A stretch of DNA of 64,000 nt. Source: Rostratula benghalensis. Taxonomy: Eukaryota; Chordata; Aves; Charadriiformes; Rostratulidae. The position numbers and the translations under genes are program-made. The notes beneath the pieces are model-generated. The model ran no database searches, was not told the DNA's origin, and was given only the letters and a program-made list of their open reading frames with translations. Below are positions 1 to 11,270 of the stretch, piece after piece (the stretch's first letter is position 1; each line of letters begins with the position of its first letter). The stretch lies in the NCBI GenBank assembly GCA_013399305.1, contig VXAI01000035.1:1849297-1913296 (forward strand). The letters run 5' to 3'.

Positions 1-190
1 ATTCATCCTCCCTTGGACTTCAGTCTCAGAGGAAGCAATTTTACAACATTTTTGGTGAATGTAAAACGCATACACAGTTGGGGAGTTGTGCTTTTGAAAG
101 GACCTGACACAGACTCTCATGTTGTGCAAAGATTCACAGGACACGAGGCTGATCTGCCGGAACTCTTCTGCTGAGCAGTGCAAATCAGAG

Positions 191-473
191 AATCATGGAA
201 TGGTTAGAGTTGGAAGGGGCCTTAAAAATCATGGAGTTCCAACCCCCCTGCCATGGGCAGGGACACCTCCCACCAGACCAGGTTGCTCAAAGCCCCATCC
301 AGCCTGGCCTTGAACACTTCCAGGGATGGGGCAGCCACAACTTCTCTGGGCAACCTCTTCCAGTGTCTCACCGCCCTCACAGGAAAGAATTTCTTTCTGG
401 TGTCTAATGTAAATGTCCCCTCTTCCAATTTAAAGCCATTACCCCTTGTGCTGTCACTACACTTCTTGACAAA
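191..473 (-). mobile_element. CR1 LINE 3' end (group A)
   Basis: Read on the minus strand, this is the last part of CR1 ORF2 and its 3' untranslated end. On the plus strand it starts with the antisense tail GAATCATGGAATGGTTAG, followed by TTGGAAGGGGCCTT. Minus-strand translation shows the conserved C-terminal blocks RHW.RLPREVV and SLEVFKARLDGALSNL. It is 5'-truncated, as most CR1 copies are, and ends near 473 in sequence I do not recognise. Short frame breaks make it non-functional. Confidence 0.93.
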
Positions 474-619
474 CCAGAATTGCTTGGGAAAGAAAAGGGG
501 TGGCCAGCAGTGGAGGAGCAGTAAGATAGAGACAGCAGCACAGAGTGGGTGCAAATACTCAACTCCATGGAGATGGATGGTTTTCTCCTCAAAGTGCTGT
601 AGAACTGGATGATGTGACT
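474..619. other. unassigned spacer between two CR1 fragments
   Basis: About 145 bp with no recognisable gene or repeat. It may include decayed CR1 sequence belonging to the plus-strand fragment that follows. Confidence 0.4.
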
Positions 620-1335
620 GTGAGACCACTGTTTATCACCTTCAAAAGATGACAGTGACTGGGAGAGGTCCTTAACGACCAGGAAAAGGCTGATGTTAGA
701 AAGGTAAAAGAAGGAACTCGGGCAGCTGGGTTCTCTCCATCTCTGGAAGGACCATGGAACACATCTGGTGGAGTTCATATCGACATATGGGAAGAACTAG
801 AAGGTAAATAGGGAATAGTCAACACAGATCTACAAAAGGCAGCTCACACTGGACCAACCTGATGGCCCTATGTGATGAAAAGACTGGTTCTATAGGCAAG
901 GTGAGAGTAGTGAGTAGTGCTGTAATTAATATTGCTTGCTGTTAGTAAGGCTTTTGACACTATTTCCCACGGTGGTCTCTTCTGTAAGCTGAGGAAATAG
1001 GGACTGGACAAGAAGATCATTGTATGGGTTGAAAATGGGCTGGACAGCTGGACTCCAAGCGTGGCAATCAATGATTCAGCAGTTGGTTGCCAGCTGAGAG
1101 AAAAGACAGGGTAAAGGAGGTGGGCTTGTACAGCCTGGTGAGGAGGAGGATTCAGGGCAATCTAACAGCCACCTACAACTACATGAGGGACAATGACAAA
1201 GGTTACGGAGCCAAACACTTCTAGGTGAGGAGAGAAAGTTAATAAAAGGTGCCACGTAAATTGTAATATGAGAAGCTGAGTTTGAATGTTACAAAAACTT
1301 TTTACTTCACAAGATACTGCAGCTGTGGAATGATG
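620..1335 (+). mobile_element. degraded CR1 ORF2 fragment, reverse-transcriptase part, internally deleted
   Basis: This is an old plus-strand CR1 copy. Around 665-780 it resembles the CR1 region before the RT core (GAGGTCC..GACCAGG..). At 820-890 it has the 'ACCAACCTGATGG' block (TNL motif of the RT N-terminal part). At 945-1050 it encodes a recognisable KAFDT(I/V)SH box followed by KLRK, GLD and WVEN. From about 1100 the sequence jumps to the C-terminal region (GGGCTTGTACAGCCTGG, then ACAACTACATGAG), so roughly half of the RT has been lost. It ends against the antisense CR1 that starts at 1338. Many stops and indels are present. Assignment to CR1 is firm for 930-1060 and weaker at the edges. 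Confidence 0.7.
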
Positions 1336-1337
1336 TT

Positions 1338-1845
1338 CATAGAATCATAGAATCATAGAATCATAGAATGGTCCAGGCGATTCTAGAGGTCCAAGGAACC
1401 TCTAGGGTCATCCAGTCCTACCTCCCCACAGTCAGCAGGGACACCCCCAACCAAACCAGGTTGCCCAGGGCCTCCTCCAGCCTCCCCTTGAATATCTCCA
1501 GGGAAGGGGCCTCAACCACCTCCCTGGGCAACCTGTTCCAGTGTTCCACCACCCTCAGAGTAAAGAACCTATTCCCAATTTCCAATCTAAATCTGCTCTT
1601 CTCCAGCTTAAGCCATTGCCCCTCATCCTGTCACTGCAGGCCTTTGTAAACAGACCTTCCCCAGCCTTCCTGTAGCCCCCTTCAGGTACTGGAAGGCTGC
1701 TCTTAGGTCTCCCTGGAGCTTCCTCTTCTCCAGGCTGAACAACCCCAGCTCCCTCAGTGTGTCCTGGTAGCAAAGGTGCACCAACCCCCTGATCATTTTT
1801 GTGGCCCTCCTCTGGACCTGCTCCATCGTGTTGCATCTGCATCCA
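1338..1845 (-). mobile_element. CR1 LINE 3' portion, about 0.5 kb
   Basis: It begins with four antisense tail units (TCATAGAA repeated) and reads antisense through the CR1 3' end and C-terminal ORF2. Minus-strand translation gives blocks such as [15 protein letters not shown] and [15 protein letters not shown]. Its tail (TCTAGGGTCATCCAGTCCTACC) differs from groups A-D, so it is probably a separate subfamily. It lies tail-to-tail with the plus-strand fragment ending at 1335. Confidence 0.92.
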
Positions 1846-1885
1846 TGGTTGTTTTCAAGCCATGGCTGATCTGTTCCACTTTGGT

Positions 1886-1948
1886 GATAGTCCTGATCCA
1901 ACTGAAAGGTGCCTTCCAACCAATTTGTCTATAATTGTGTGATTCAGA
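1886..1948 (+). mobile_element. short CR1 3' tail fragment
   Basis: GGTGCCTTCCAACC followed by TCTATAATTGTGTGATTC resembles a plus-strand CR1 terminus (GGTCCCTTCCAACC..TCTGTGATTC). Only the last ~60 bp are visible. It sits between an antisense copy and the plus copy starting at 1949, and may be a remnant split by those insertions. Confidence 0.5.
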
Positions 1949-2603
1949 CAGGGACATCCTGAGCCAGCAGTGTGCCCTGATACAAGCATCCTGGCTTGTA
2001 TCAGGAATAGTGTGGCCAGCAGGAGTAGAGAAGTGATGGTGCCTCTGTACTCAGCACTTGTGAGGCCCCACCTCAAGTGCTGTGCTCAGTTCTGGGCCCC
2101 TCATTACAAGAGGGACATTGAAGTGCCTGAGTGTGTCATGAGGAGAGCTATGAAGCATGTGAGGGGTCTAGAGCACAAGTCACATGAGGAGAGGCTGAGG
2201 GAACTGGACATGTTCAGTTTGGAGAAGAGGAGGCTGAGGGGAGACCTCATTGCACTGTACAACTCCCTGAAAGGAGGTTGCAGAGAGGTGGGTGTTTGCC
2301 TCTTCTCCTAAGTGAATAACGACAGGAACAGAGGAAATGGTCTGAAGTTGCAGCAGGGGAGGTTTAGACTGGATATCAGGAAGAATTATTTTACTGAAAG
2401 AGTGGTCAGGCACTGAAACTGCCTGCCCAGGGAGGTGGTCGAGTCCCCATCCCTGGAGGTATTTAAGAAACGTGTAGATGTGGCACTTCAGGACATGCTC
2501 TAGTGACCGAGATTGCAGGGAGTGGGTTGTGGTTTTGTGTATGGTTGGACTTGGTGATCTCAGAGGTCATTTCCAATCATAGCAATTCTGTGATTCTGTG
2601 ATC
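1949..2603 (+). mobile_element. CR1 LINE, C-terminal ORF2 plus 3' end, two nonsense mutations
   Basis: This plus-strand copy runs from the GAGCCAGCAGTGTGCC block to the terminal ATTCTGTGATTCTGTG. Translation in one frame from 1970 gives [49 protein letters not shown] and LYNSLKGGC. After a stop near 2309 the same frame continues through [18 protein letters not shown] and [17 protein letters not shown], with a second stop at the conserved tryptophan after RH. The first stop looks like CAA to TAA and the second like TGG to TGA. The start of the copy carries an abnormal hairpin (1976-2005). Confidence 0.95.
1976..2005. repeat. 11-bp perfect inverted repeat with 8-base loop
   Basis: Arms CCTGATACAAG (1976-1986) and CTTGTATCAGG (1995-2005) flank CATCCTGG. 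The right arm is normal CR1 sequence. The left arm replaces about 23 bases that the CR1 copy at 33562 has at this point, which suggests a template-switch mutation. Confidence 0.8.
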
Positions 2604-3482
2604 CATAGAGGCAAGAAATGAGTTAGGAAGCAAGAAGGCAAAAGCATGTCAGGAGAGATCCTGGCTCTAAATGCTCATCTATCACCCATTCTCCCCCCAC
2701 CAGAAACAGGAGAGGACACGGCTGCTCAACAGGGCAAGGGGCAGATGGGACATTAAGTAAGGGGGAGATAGTCACCTGGCTGGTTAATGTTAACAAAGAC
2801 AGTGAGCTATTAAGTCCCTTCAGCCTTACTACCCTCAAACTCTTGCAACCCCCCTCCCAAAACCTGGACTTGATAGTTTGCTGGAAAGAAACTTATTAAC
2901 ATGTGAGAGGAGCTGCACTACTACTGACACGAGATGAATAATTTACAAAACCGAGAACCAAGGCCAGACCAGCTTTCGTAGTAAATAAAAACAGCTCTTT
3001 GTTGTCAAAAGGAGGACTGAATCTTTGGCAAGGTCTGGTGACAAAGCAGAGCTCCATATGTGGGAAGGCAGCCATGAGAGGCTAAAAGCATCTGTTTGGA
3101 TACGCCTGAGAAATAATCTGGGGGTTGCTTGGCCAAAGAGAGCAGTGACCCCTCAGGTCAGAGCACCCCACTTTCCAAAGAGGCACCTTGATTTATTCCG
3201 GATCTCGGGGCAGTGGGATGCAAAGCCCTTTCTTTCCTTACACACGTGACTTCGATCATGCTTCTGGCACACGTGTTTTGTCCTCTGCTGGCAGAACAGT
3301 CACCCAGCAAGCCTGTCTCTGGTTAAGGCCTCCCTTCCCACTCCCCCACCCCCTGTTGTTACTAAGCAGGGCTTTTCTGTTTCGTCTCACTTCGCTTTTA
3401 TTATGGCAAAGCCCTATAAAACTATCAAGTAGAGCTGGCTGAAAAGCACTGTTTCCAGTGCCTTGAAAATGTAGGGTTTTAA

Positions 3483-3502
3483 ATATATATATCTCTCTCT
3501 CT
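3483..3502. repeat. (AT)n(CT)n dinucleotide run
   Basis: Alternating AT for about 10 bases passes directly into CT repeats. A short compound microsatellite. Confidence 0.8.
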
Positions 3503-5280
3503 AAGAATTTGGTTTTGATCCAAATTGGACAGAAACTTTTCAGAAACTTTTTTTTTTTCAGTTTTTTGAAAAGAGAGCAATTTCCAGGAAGCCAGAAGCT
3601 CCCCAGACCCTGCTGCAGCCTCCCAGTGAAAGGCACGTCAAAGCCTGTCAGCTTTTAGAGGGCAGCTGCAGAGCTCCCAGCACCCCCAGCCTCGGGGCAA
3701 ATCCACCAGGTGCATCCGCTTGGGACCCAGAGACTTGTACACACCATGTCCTGGAAGAGATCTGCCAGGAGTACAGGTGGGTTTCCTCAAGTTCTCTTCT
3801 CCCTCAGACATGGGGAAAGTCAACTGTGCTCAACCCAGTTCCAGCAAAATAAGCCAGGCTCCAGGAGCGATGTTTCATGGGAACGTTTCTGACCATCTCA
3901 ATTCCCTGGAATAAACCATCAGAGAAGGACCTTGCTGGCTGAAGGAGTATTTTCATTGCAAGGATATCTGATCCATCCACAACGTGACTTGCCTTGCATC
4001 AATGTCCTGTCTCAGGGATCCCTTCTCGCTTCAGTTGGCTGCCAACAAATACTGCTCCATATGGAGATGTCAAGGCAACGACCAGCCCACCAGAGCTAAT
4101 GGTTACTGGGGTGATGTCAGTGGATGACAATTTTGAACATCTAAACTGCTGCCTTTAAAAGCAGAAGATACTGGTACCGTTTTATGACCCTGTTGGGTGT
4201 ATCTTTCCTTCGTGAACTTAGGGCCAGCGATGAGAACGTCCATAAATTGTTTGGATGACTTTTAAACAGATTCTTCTGAATCAGCCCATATGGATACGAC
4301 GAGGGGGTGATCCAGAGAGTATGCTACAGCTTGGCACAACGCCTGCAGCTCCTTCCCATAAAATGGGCAGCTTTTAGACCCTTTTAGTCACACTTAAACA
4401 AGCTTTTTATCCCATTTGTCCTGTGTCATAACTCTCCTTCCAAACACTATAAACTACTGTGGCAATGCCACAAAGTACAGGCCAGCCACACATTTTGGGC
4501 TCGTCTGCCTGGCTCTCAAAATTTGTTTAAATCACTATTTCATGGTGAATATCTGTTTTCTGCAGATATTTTTTTAAAATGCCACTCTTCTTCCACACAC
4601 AGCCCATAGTCCTTGAGGAGGCGTATCCATGCCCTAAGTTCATTTTCTCATGGTGAAACCACTACCCTTCTCAGCTGCTACATCCTTGTTGAGGGCTCAA
4701 GCTGAAGGTGTATTTCCAGTGTCTCCAGCCATTTGGAAATGGTATCTAAGAGAACATGGTAGGATTGCCCCAGCCCAGGAGATCCCCAAACATGGCAAAG
4801 ATGGCTTTGTGTCACCTTCTCCTCTGCACAGAGGTTATGGTTAGGATAACTAACTGCTACTTGCTCAGACGTGGTGGGTGAAACACAAAAAATACACAGT
4901 GATGGGGTTTCCCTCACAGAGAGGGAAATATACTCCTCATTGATAAGCAAGTTAGGCAGGCAACTCCACAAGAACATCTGCCATGGGGGTTTCAGAAGGG
5001 ACGATGAGACTGCCAGATAGGTATTTATAGGCCACCTTTACCCTTCATTTACATGAAGGAAAACCCAACAATGCCAAAACTTCCCTTCCACATTCATTCC
5101 ATTCAGTTTTGCCCCATGACAAATCCTGAGAGCCAGCCAGGATTAACTGGATGCCCCATCTCACACCCGAGAGTGCCAGTTCCCTCTCCTCATGAGATGC
5201 TGCCCACCACAGGACCTCAAGAGTTAAAATACCCTGATAAGCTTTAACCTTCTGAGAGAGGGGGAGAAAGACATCTGCTT

Positions 5281-5600
5281 TTTATTTTCACAGCCCCGCG
5301 ACTCAGCGCTCCGGTTTTGAAAAGTCTGCATTTCATATAAACAGAGAGAAGTCCTCATAATTTATGCAATGATACACCAAGGCATTAAAAGGGTTATATT
5401 TTACTCTAATGAGAGAAATGAGGTATCGTTTCGTTCACGCGAGGAAGGAAGAGTCGCTGTAATAAATGCCAAATGGGTGCCCCTTAATTTCTCTAAGGGC
5501 AAGTACATTATGACAGCAAAGACTTCGAACTGTGGCTACCTATTAAGCAAATCTTCACCAAAACAGATGTTGACACCGCAAGGGCATCTTGTGAACTAAA
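5281..5600. promoter_or_regulatory. candidate conserved noncoding element
   Basis: A repeat-free, AT-rich block with several homeodomain-type cores (ATAATTTATGCAATGA, CTCTAATGAG, CCTTAATTTC). It also keeps CpGs in GTTTCGTTCACGCGAGG, which is uncommon in neutral AT-rich DNA. No start codon plus splice signal suggests an exon. This is judged from texture only; cross-species conservation was not tested. Confidence 0.25.
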
Positions 5601-5797
5601 GGATTCAATTTATTTGAATAAGGTTAGCAAGGAGAAAAGTTTGCCTGACGAGCTGTTGTGTTTCTGAGGAACTCTTTGCAAACAGGATCCAAATGCAGCA
5701 GATGAAAAAAGCTCATCCTGACAGACGATCCACCATTGATGGCAGAGGGAGCTGGGGTTTTAACTCTTTTTTTGAAACTTCCAGCAAAATGGAACCT

Positions 5798-6085
5798 GGA
5801 CTCTTTGCAGTGGTTCCCAGTGACAGGACGAGGGGCAACAGGCACAAGCTGGAACACAGGGAGTTTCCTTCAGATATGAGGAAAAACTTCTTTAGGGTGA
5901 GGATGACAGAGCCTTGGAAGAGGCTGTCCAGGGAGGGTGTGGAATCTCCTTTCTCTGGAGACCTTCAAGTCCCACCTGGATGCAGCCCTGAGTGATGTGC
6001 TCTGGGCAACCCTGCTTTAGCAGGGGAGTTGGACTGGATGATCTCAAGAGGTCCCTTCCAACTCTGACAATTTCGTGATTCTGTG
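5798..6085 (+). mobile_element. CR1 LINE 3' end (group C)
   Basis: Starts at CTCTTTGCAGTGGTTCCCAG and ends TGACAATTTCGTGATTCTGTG. It encodes the CR1 C-terminal blocks SDRTRGN, LEHREFPSDMRKNFF and EPWKRL. It matches the 3' part of the longer copy at 33562-34477 closely. 5'-truncated and frameshifted after the LSREGVE region. Confidence 0.93.
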
Positions 6086-8018
6086 AAAATCAAGTGACAT
6101 TTTCTGATATGTAGATTTATCCACACAACTCCTTGACTCACCAGTTGGCATTAAGTGTGCGCTTCTTGGATGGACACATGAGAGCAGTAACACCTGCACC
6201 GTGAGAACATCCAGCCCTGGCCATATAAAATCCACAGGTAGAGGCTGCTCTGTCTTTTTTGGGCTTCGTGTTGTTTTGAAAGAGGAGAAACCTGAGTCTA
6301 ACTTTGTCCTTTGTCCTTATTCCACCATCAACAGGAAGGAAATACAATCAAGTCTCTGGTTCTGGCCATCTCTTGGACCTATGGCACCTCTTTCTCCCTG
6401 CACCACGGGGGAGAGCAAGGATGTGCCCGGTGAAGTGGCTGCATTGTGTTGTTTGCTTGTGCTGCCTTTTCCGTCACTGTCACCTTTCCCACCCTCCCTA
6501 AGAAAACTTTTTTTTGTTTTTTTAATTTCTTGGCAGTAGTAGTCCAAGAAGAAAGGCAGGAGGAGTTTCCATCTGCAGAGAGTTACGAAACTGCGAAAGG
6601 TCTGTGTAAATACAAGTGGTAGGAGAACCTACAGGTGAAGGAGAGAGATCAAACGGCGGCAGCAGCGTAGGGGAGGATGTTCTCTTCTTTGGCCCATTTC
6701 CCACTGGGATGATAGAACTCTTAGACAGCAAGAATAAGTGGGGATCTCCATTTCTGCTGCGGGGCTAAAGCTGCTTTTAGCTACTGACTGGGCACGCAGA
6801 GAACCAAAGAAAAAAGGTGTGTTTGAAGAGCGGGGAAAACCCAAACGATGTGGAAATCACCTCAAAACATTCCCTGATCGTGCTGCAGATTCTGTCTAAG
6901 CATAGATAACGTGAGGGCCTTTCTGTGTATGAACAGACACGTTTGTTCATATATCTGAGTACTTAAATAATTTACCTCAAGAAGGACTCTAATTTATCAA
7001 TCTCAGTATGATTTATACTGACCCACAAAAGCAAACAAGTTGAACTTCTAAAGGCCAGCACGTTAAAGAAAATTCCATTTTAGAAACACTTTAAAATACT
7101 AAAATAAGGAAATAAAGGCAAGATGAAATGCCAGTCTCACGTGACACTGTCGTAGAGATCACTACAAAGGTCCATTCAGCCAAAGATCACACTTGCATTG
7201 GAGGAAGTCCTCTTTATGCACTGTTAATTACTTCAACAATCTATAAAATTAATGACTAAATGAACCACATTTATAGAGATTACATTTCAGATATTATTTA
7301 CACTTAACAGAATATCCTTTGTTAGCGATTCCTAGATTTATGAGCTGTTTGGAACAAAATGGACACACCCCAGGGAACTTGCTTCAGCCCCACAAACCCA
7401 CCACAGACGGGGACACACATCAGTCATTCAGAACCCCACCAGGGGAGAGCCTTTTCACTCCCCCCCCCCCTTTCATTTTTTCCTAAATCCCTGCTTTTTT
7501 TTTGCCCCCACAAAGGAGGTGAGGGAGGACGTGGCAGCCAAGCTCCCACCCCAGGGCTGGGTGAAGGACACAGTGCTCCTGGCTGTGATGCATCTTCAGG
7601 CTCTCCCAGCCTGACACCACTCACTGCTTCTACGTGAACACACAAGGCACAGCCAGAACGAAGATCTGGGCAGCTCAGATGTGCCGAAGGACACCCCTCT
7701 GCCTGCCAAACACCAGAGCCACATCTCCAGCTTCACCCAAGAGATCTGCTACCTGCAGACAACCTTATCTGTTTAAGATATTCATTTTTAAAGGAAAATA
7801 AAATAGTCTATGTGTCCTGTTTTGCCGAGAAATTTCCATTTCAGTGACTGTTTATGCTACCACTGCTAACTTCACAAGTTTGACAAACCAGAAGGGAAGT
7901 GGAAATCCTTCTGAATTAAAATACTGGGGGTAAAAACGTAGTATTATCCATTCATTAAGATACTTGTGACCACATCCAGTCCTGGCTGGTCAAAAGTGCT
8001 GGGAGACAAGAACGTTGT
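6086..8018. other. unique noncoding stretch
   Basis: No gene or transposon recognised. It holds a T-rich run at about 6509-6528, an 11-base C tract at 7460-7470 followed by a T tract, and an AT-rich section at 7080-7340 with several TTAAT/ATTA cores. Confidence 0.6.
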
Positions 8019-8170
8019 CTCATTTCATTTGGGGGAAACTGAGGCACGGAGCAGGACAAAGCGTGCTGCCCAAGGTCAAGGAGGGGACATTTGTCCCCAG
8101 GGAGGAGGGTGAATTTGAGTCTTAGAATTTCCCATGTCCTAAGGTCTGGCTTAACTGCCCTCTCCGTGTC
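8019..8170 (+). mobile_element. ancient MIR-type SINE relic
   Basis: GAAACTGAGGCACGGAGCAG, then TGCTGCCCAAGGTCA, then GAATTTGAGTCTTAG, follow in the order of the MIR core (GAAACTGAGGCACAGAG, then TTGCCCAAGGTCA, then GGATTTGAAC). The spacing is right and there is moderate divergence. MIR is an old tRNA-derived SINE family shared across amniotes and scarce in birds. Ends are approximate. Confidence 0.75.
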
Positions 8171-10019
8171 TTTATAACAGAAGCTTGGAGGAGACTGAGC
8201 AGAAAAGCCTATTTTCACCATCACCCCAGTGTGAAAGCAGCATCACCCTCCCACCCAACCCCAGCAGATGCTGCCAGGTGAGAAGTGCAGCTGCTCTTAC
8301 CCCGGTGCTTCCCCACATCAGGTTCCCAGGGAGGTTACACACAGATTACAGGAGGATCAAAGGAGATGGACACAGGGAAGACAGGTACAAGTAATATCAT
8401 GGGTCAACCCAGCCCTTTGCTATGAGCTTTTCTGAGGAGACCTACCAAAATCAGCCCTCAGCTGAAGAAGACTCTATTGGGCTTCTCCTGAGGTGCAGCT
8501 CTGTAAAGCTGGTCCCAACAGCCTGCTGGCAGGCGATGGAGAGGAAAAGCAGGCTAAGCCCTAAAACAAGCCCTCACTTTCTCCTACACTAAAATCATTA
8601 CCCATCCACCTACAAAAGCATTTATTTACAAAGGCTTTAATTAGCTCCCTGGCTGGTGGTGCCCAGGAGATGGTCACATGTATGTCTTGAGGGCCAAGTC
8701 AGCTGATGTGCTGGGTCCTTGAATCTGACTCCTCTGAAATTAGTAGCAGGACACATTAACATCTGGGTAAGGCTAACAGGGCAGGCAGATCCTTGGCTGT
8801 GGGGAGAAGGAGGCATCCATTCAGCTGTACTGGTGTTCAGGACCAATACCACCAGTAGGACCAGTCACCCACTTCTTTTTATAGAAACTTCTAGGAGAAA
8901 GGAATAAAGATCTCTCTATGGACAAGGTAAAAAAAAACCACTTTACATTAAGATCCCTTTTGTAAACCAAGAAAAACTTCCTGTCAGCCTGAAATTATCC
9001 AAGGTATTAAGAACTTCATTTGCCATCTCTTCCCCCATCTGTGATACAGAAGTAAAACTTCCTCTTCTTTAAATCTCTCTCTCCCTCTTGACTCATCTCA
9101 TACATTCCTTCACTTGGAGATCCAGATTCTCATCCGTTCCAGGCCTCTTTCTGCGCCAGACTCTTTGGGAGGAATTTTCTTCTCTTAGTAAAGAGCTAAA
9201 TTTCTCTCTCTTCTCCTTGTTTATTTTCCCAGATCAAGCCCACACCTTTCTGTTGGAGCTATACATTTTCTTCCCGTTGACACACTCCGCGTAGGTTCCC
9301 ATTTCCCTTTGGTTTCCACCTGCCAGATTCTCATTTCTAACAAGTTTATGTAGACTCTTTCTGTTCTTTACTTATATTATCCTCCCTCCTCTGTCTTGGC
9401 TGGTGTTTTTCAGGTTGGATAAACTACCCATTTCTTTTGTTTCAAATTCAGGCAGGTGTTTTGTGTGTTTTATGTAAACCTGTGTGTGTGGCCGAGTCTG
9501 TATGCATACTGATTTACACACAAGCCAAAATTTGTATTTCCAAGAAAAAGCAAAAGCATGACAATAACTTTCTCTTTTTCATTTCCACTCAACAGTAACT
9601 CCATTTGAAGAACAATAATTTAGGGAGAGAATGCACAAACTAGCTCCATTCTTTTTTCCTCATATTTTGGGCTAGTCCTCCTCACCGTGGACAGAGGGTC
9701 CAGCGAGGCAGGGAACCTGCTCTCCGACCAATTCTGCGAACTCCACTCCAGAGAAGTGTCAGCTGCATCCTGGACACCAAGATTCATTTACAGGCAAAGA
9801 TTATAAATAACTTGCTTGAAAGCAGCAGGTAAAATCAGTTGCCACTAACCATTTTTTAATAGCAGACAAGGCTTTAAAACAGCAGTCGAAGGACAGCGTG
9901 ATTGAAGACATCAGTATATATGGGAATTGGGATAGAGAACAACTTTGGGATTTGCCAAAGGCAGATATTCATTTCATATGGCTTCTTTCTTTGCTAGAGA
10001 TTTCCTAGAGGACACACAG
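8171..10019. other. unique noncoding stretch, pyrimidine-rich centre
   Basis: No gene or repeat recognised. 9055-9450 is unusually C/T-rich on the plus strand (CTCTCTCTCCCTCTT and similar) without being a microsatellite. Confidence 0.55.
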
Positions 10020-10431
10020 TGAATCCAATTGATCTGGACTTCAGCAAAGTATGTCACACGGGGCCACATGGAAAATGGCACTTTACAGGAAAAGATAGGA
10101 ATTGGTGCAAGATCTGAAAAGTACATAAAGTCTTGATTTGTATGAAAGGAAACACATTATGTGAAAAGGAAATTCTTTGACTAAAGGGAATTACTCGTGA
10201 AGATCTGCAGTGTTGGGTCTTAGCAATCTTGCCAGGTATTCTCATTAATGACCATGACACGTAATGTAAGAAATATGCTAATAAAACCTGCTGATGACTC
10301 CAGCTTCAGAGACACTCCAAACAGAGAGGGGAACAAGAAGTTTAACATGAACTAGGTGATTTTGAGATAAGAAGGCACAGAAAATGCAGATAAATTCGTG
10401 GTGCAAGATGTAACACTATTGCACTGGAGTG
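10020..10431 (+). mobile_element. decayed LINE reverse-transcriptase fossil (CR1-like)
   Basis: Two RT landmarks are visible in the right order and about the right distance. GATCTGGACTTCAGCAAAG (10031 onward) matches the D(L/W)DFSK block. GTGTTGGGTCTTAGCAATC with ATTCTCATTAATGACC matches the GSVLGPVLFN..FIND region, and CCTGCTGATGACTCC near 10288 matches the FADDT active-site box. Everything between is eroded. It is older than the other CR1 copies here. The family call (CR1 or another LINE of the same group) is uncertain. Confidence 0.5.
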
Positions 10432-10835
10432 TCATAGGATCACAGAATGCTATGGGGTTGGAAGTGAACTCTGGAGATCACCAAGTCCAACCCCCCTGCC
10501 AAAGCAGGTCCTCCCAGAGCAGGTTGTACAGGAATTTGTCCAGGTAGGTTTTGAATGTCTCCAGAGAAGAAGACTCCACCACCTCTCTGGGCAGCCTGTC
10601 TGAGGGCTCTGCCATCCTCAAAGAGAAGAAGTTCCTCCTCATGTTTAGATGGAACCTCTTATGTTCAAGATTGTGCCCATTTCCTCTTGTCCTGTCACTG
10701 GGCACCACTGAAAAAAGACTGGCCCCATCCTCCTGGCACCCACCCTTAAGTATTTATAGATGTTGATCAGTTCCCCCCTTAGTCTTCTCTTCTCCAGGCT
10801 AAAAAGACACAAGTACCTCAGCCTTTCAAAGGCTG
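10432..10835 (-). mobile_element. CR1 LINE 3' portion
   Basis: Antisense tail (GGATCACAGAATGCTATGGGGTTGG), then the CR1 C-terminal region. Minus-strand translation gives [38 protein letters not shown] and [20 protein letters not shown]. About 0.4 kb, 5'-truncated, with minor indels. Tail resembles the copy at 57932. Confidence 0.93.
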
Positions 10836-11270
10836 TCCAGTGGTCATGTCCAGTTCTGTGTAAGGAAGGTAAATTCACAGCACAGCCTATGAAAGGAAGG
10901 ACTCTGGGATTAGCAGAGGAGGGAAGCACTTCCCGGAGCAGAGACCAGAAGAGGATGACCTGGTTACAAAGAAAGCAAAGACACCCCTTGACTGTAATCA
11001 TCCCACTTCTCCAGGGACAGGAAAGGAGAAGAGTGAATAAGCTAAAAAACAGCACGGGGAGATGAATGGGCTGAGAGGAAATCTGGGCTGCAAATTAGGA
11101 GGTTTGGTGACAGCCCTGCACAATGAACACACAGGCAAAGAGCCTTGAACCCATTTCAGGATGGAGCTTGCACAGTTAATGAACACTGATGGGATTTTGG
11201 TGCTCTAGGATAGCACGGCTTGGCCAACCAGCTTCTTTGCAACAGTTCAGAATTCTACAAATACTAAAAT
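10836..11270. other. unique noncoding stretch
   Basis: No gene or repeat recognised between two antisense CR1 copies. Confidence 0.55.

Larger units (their letters stand above)
2604..5797. other. unique noncoding stretch
   Basis: No gene, exon or recognisable transposon seen. It contains an AT/CT dinucleotide run at 3483-3502 and a T tract near 3549. The last part (about 5281-5600) is AT-rich, free of repeat hallmarks and looks enhancer-like. Open frames here are short, with no family resemblance. Confidence 0.6.

Noticed and set aside
222..629. Minus-strand open frame of about 135 codons
   Set aside because: The recognisable part is the CR1 C-terminal region plus translated 3' end. It is counted as the CR1 copy, not as a host gene.
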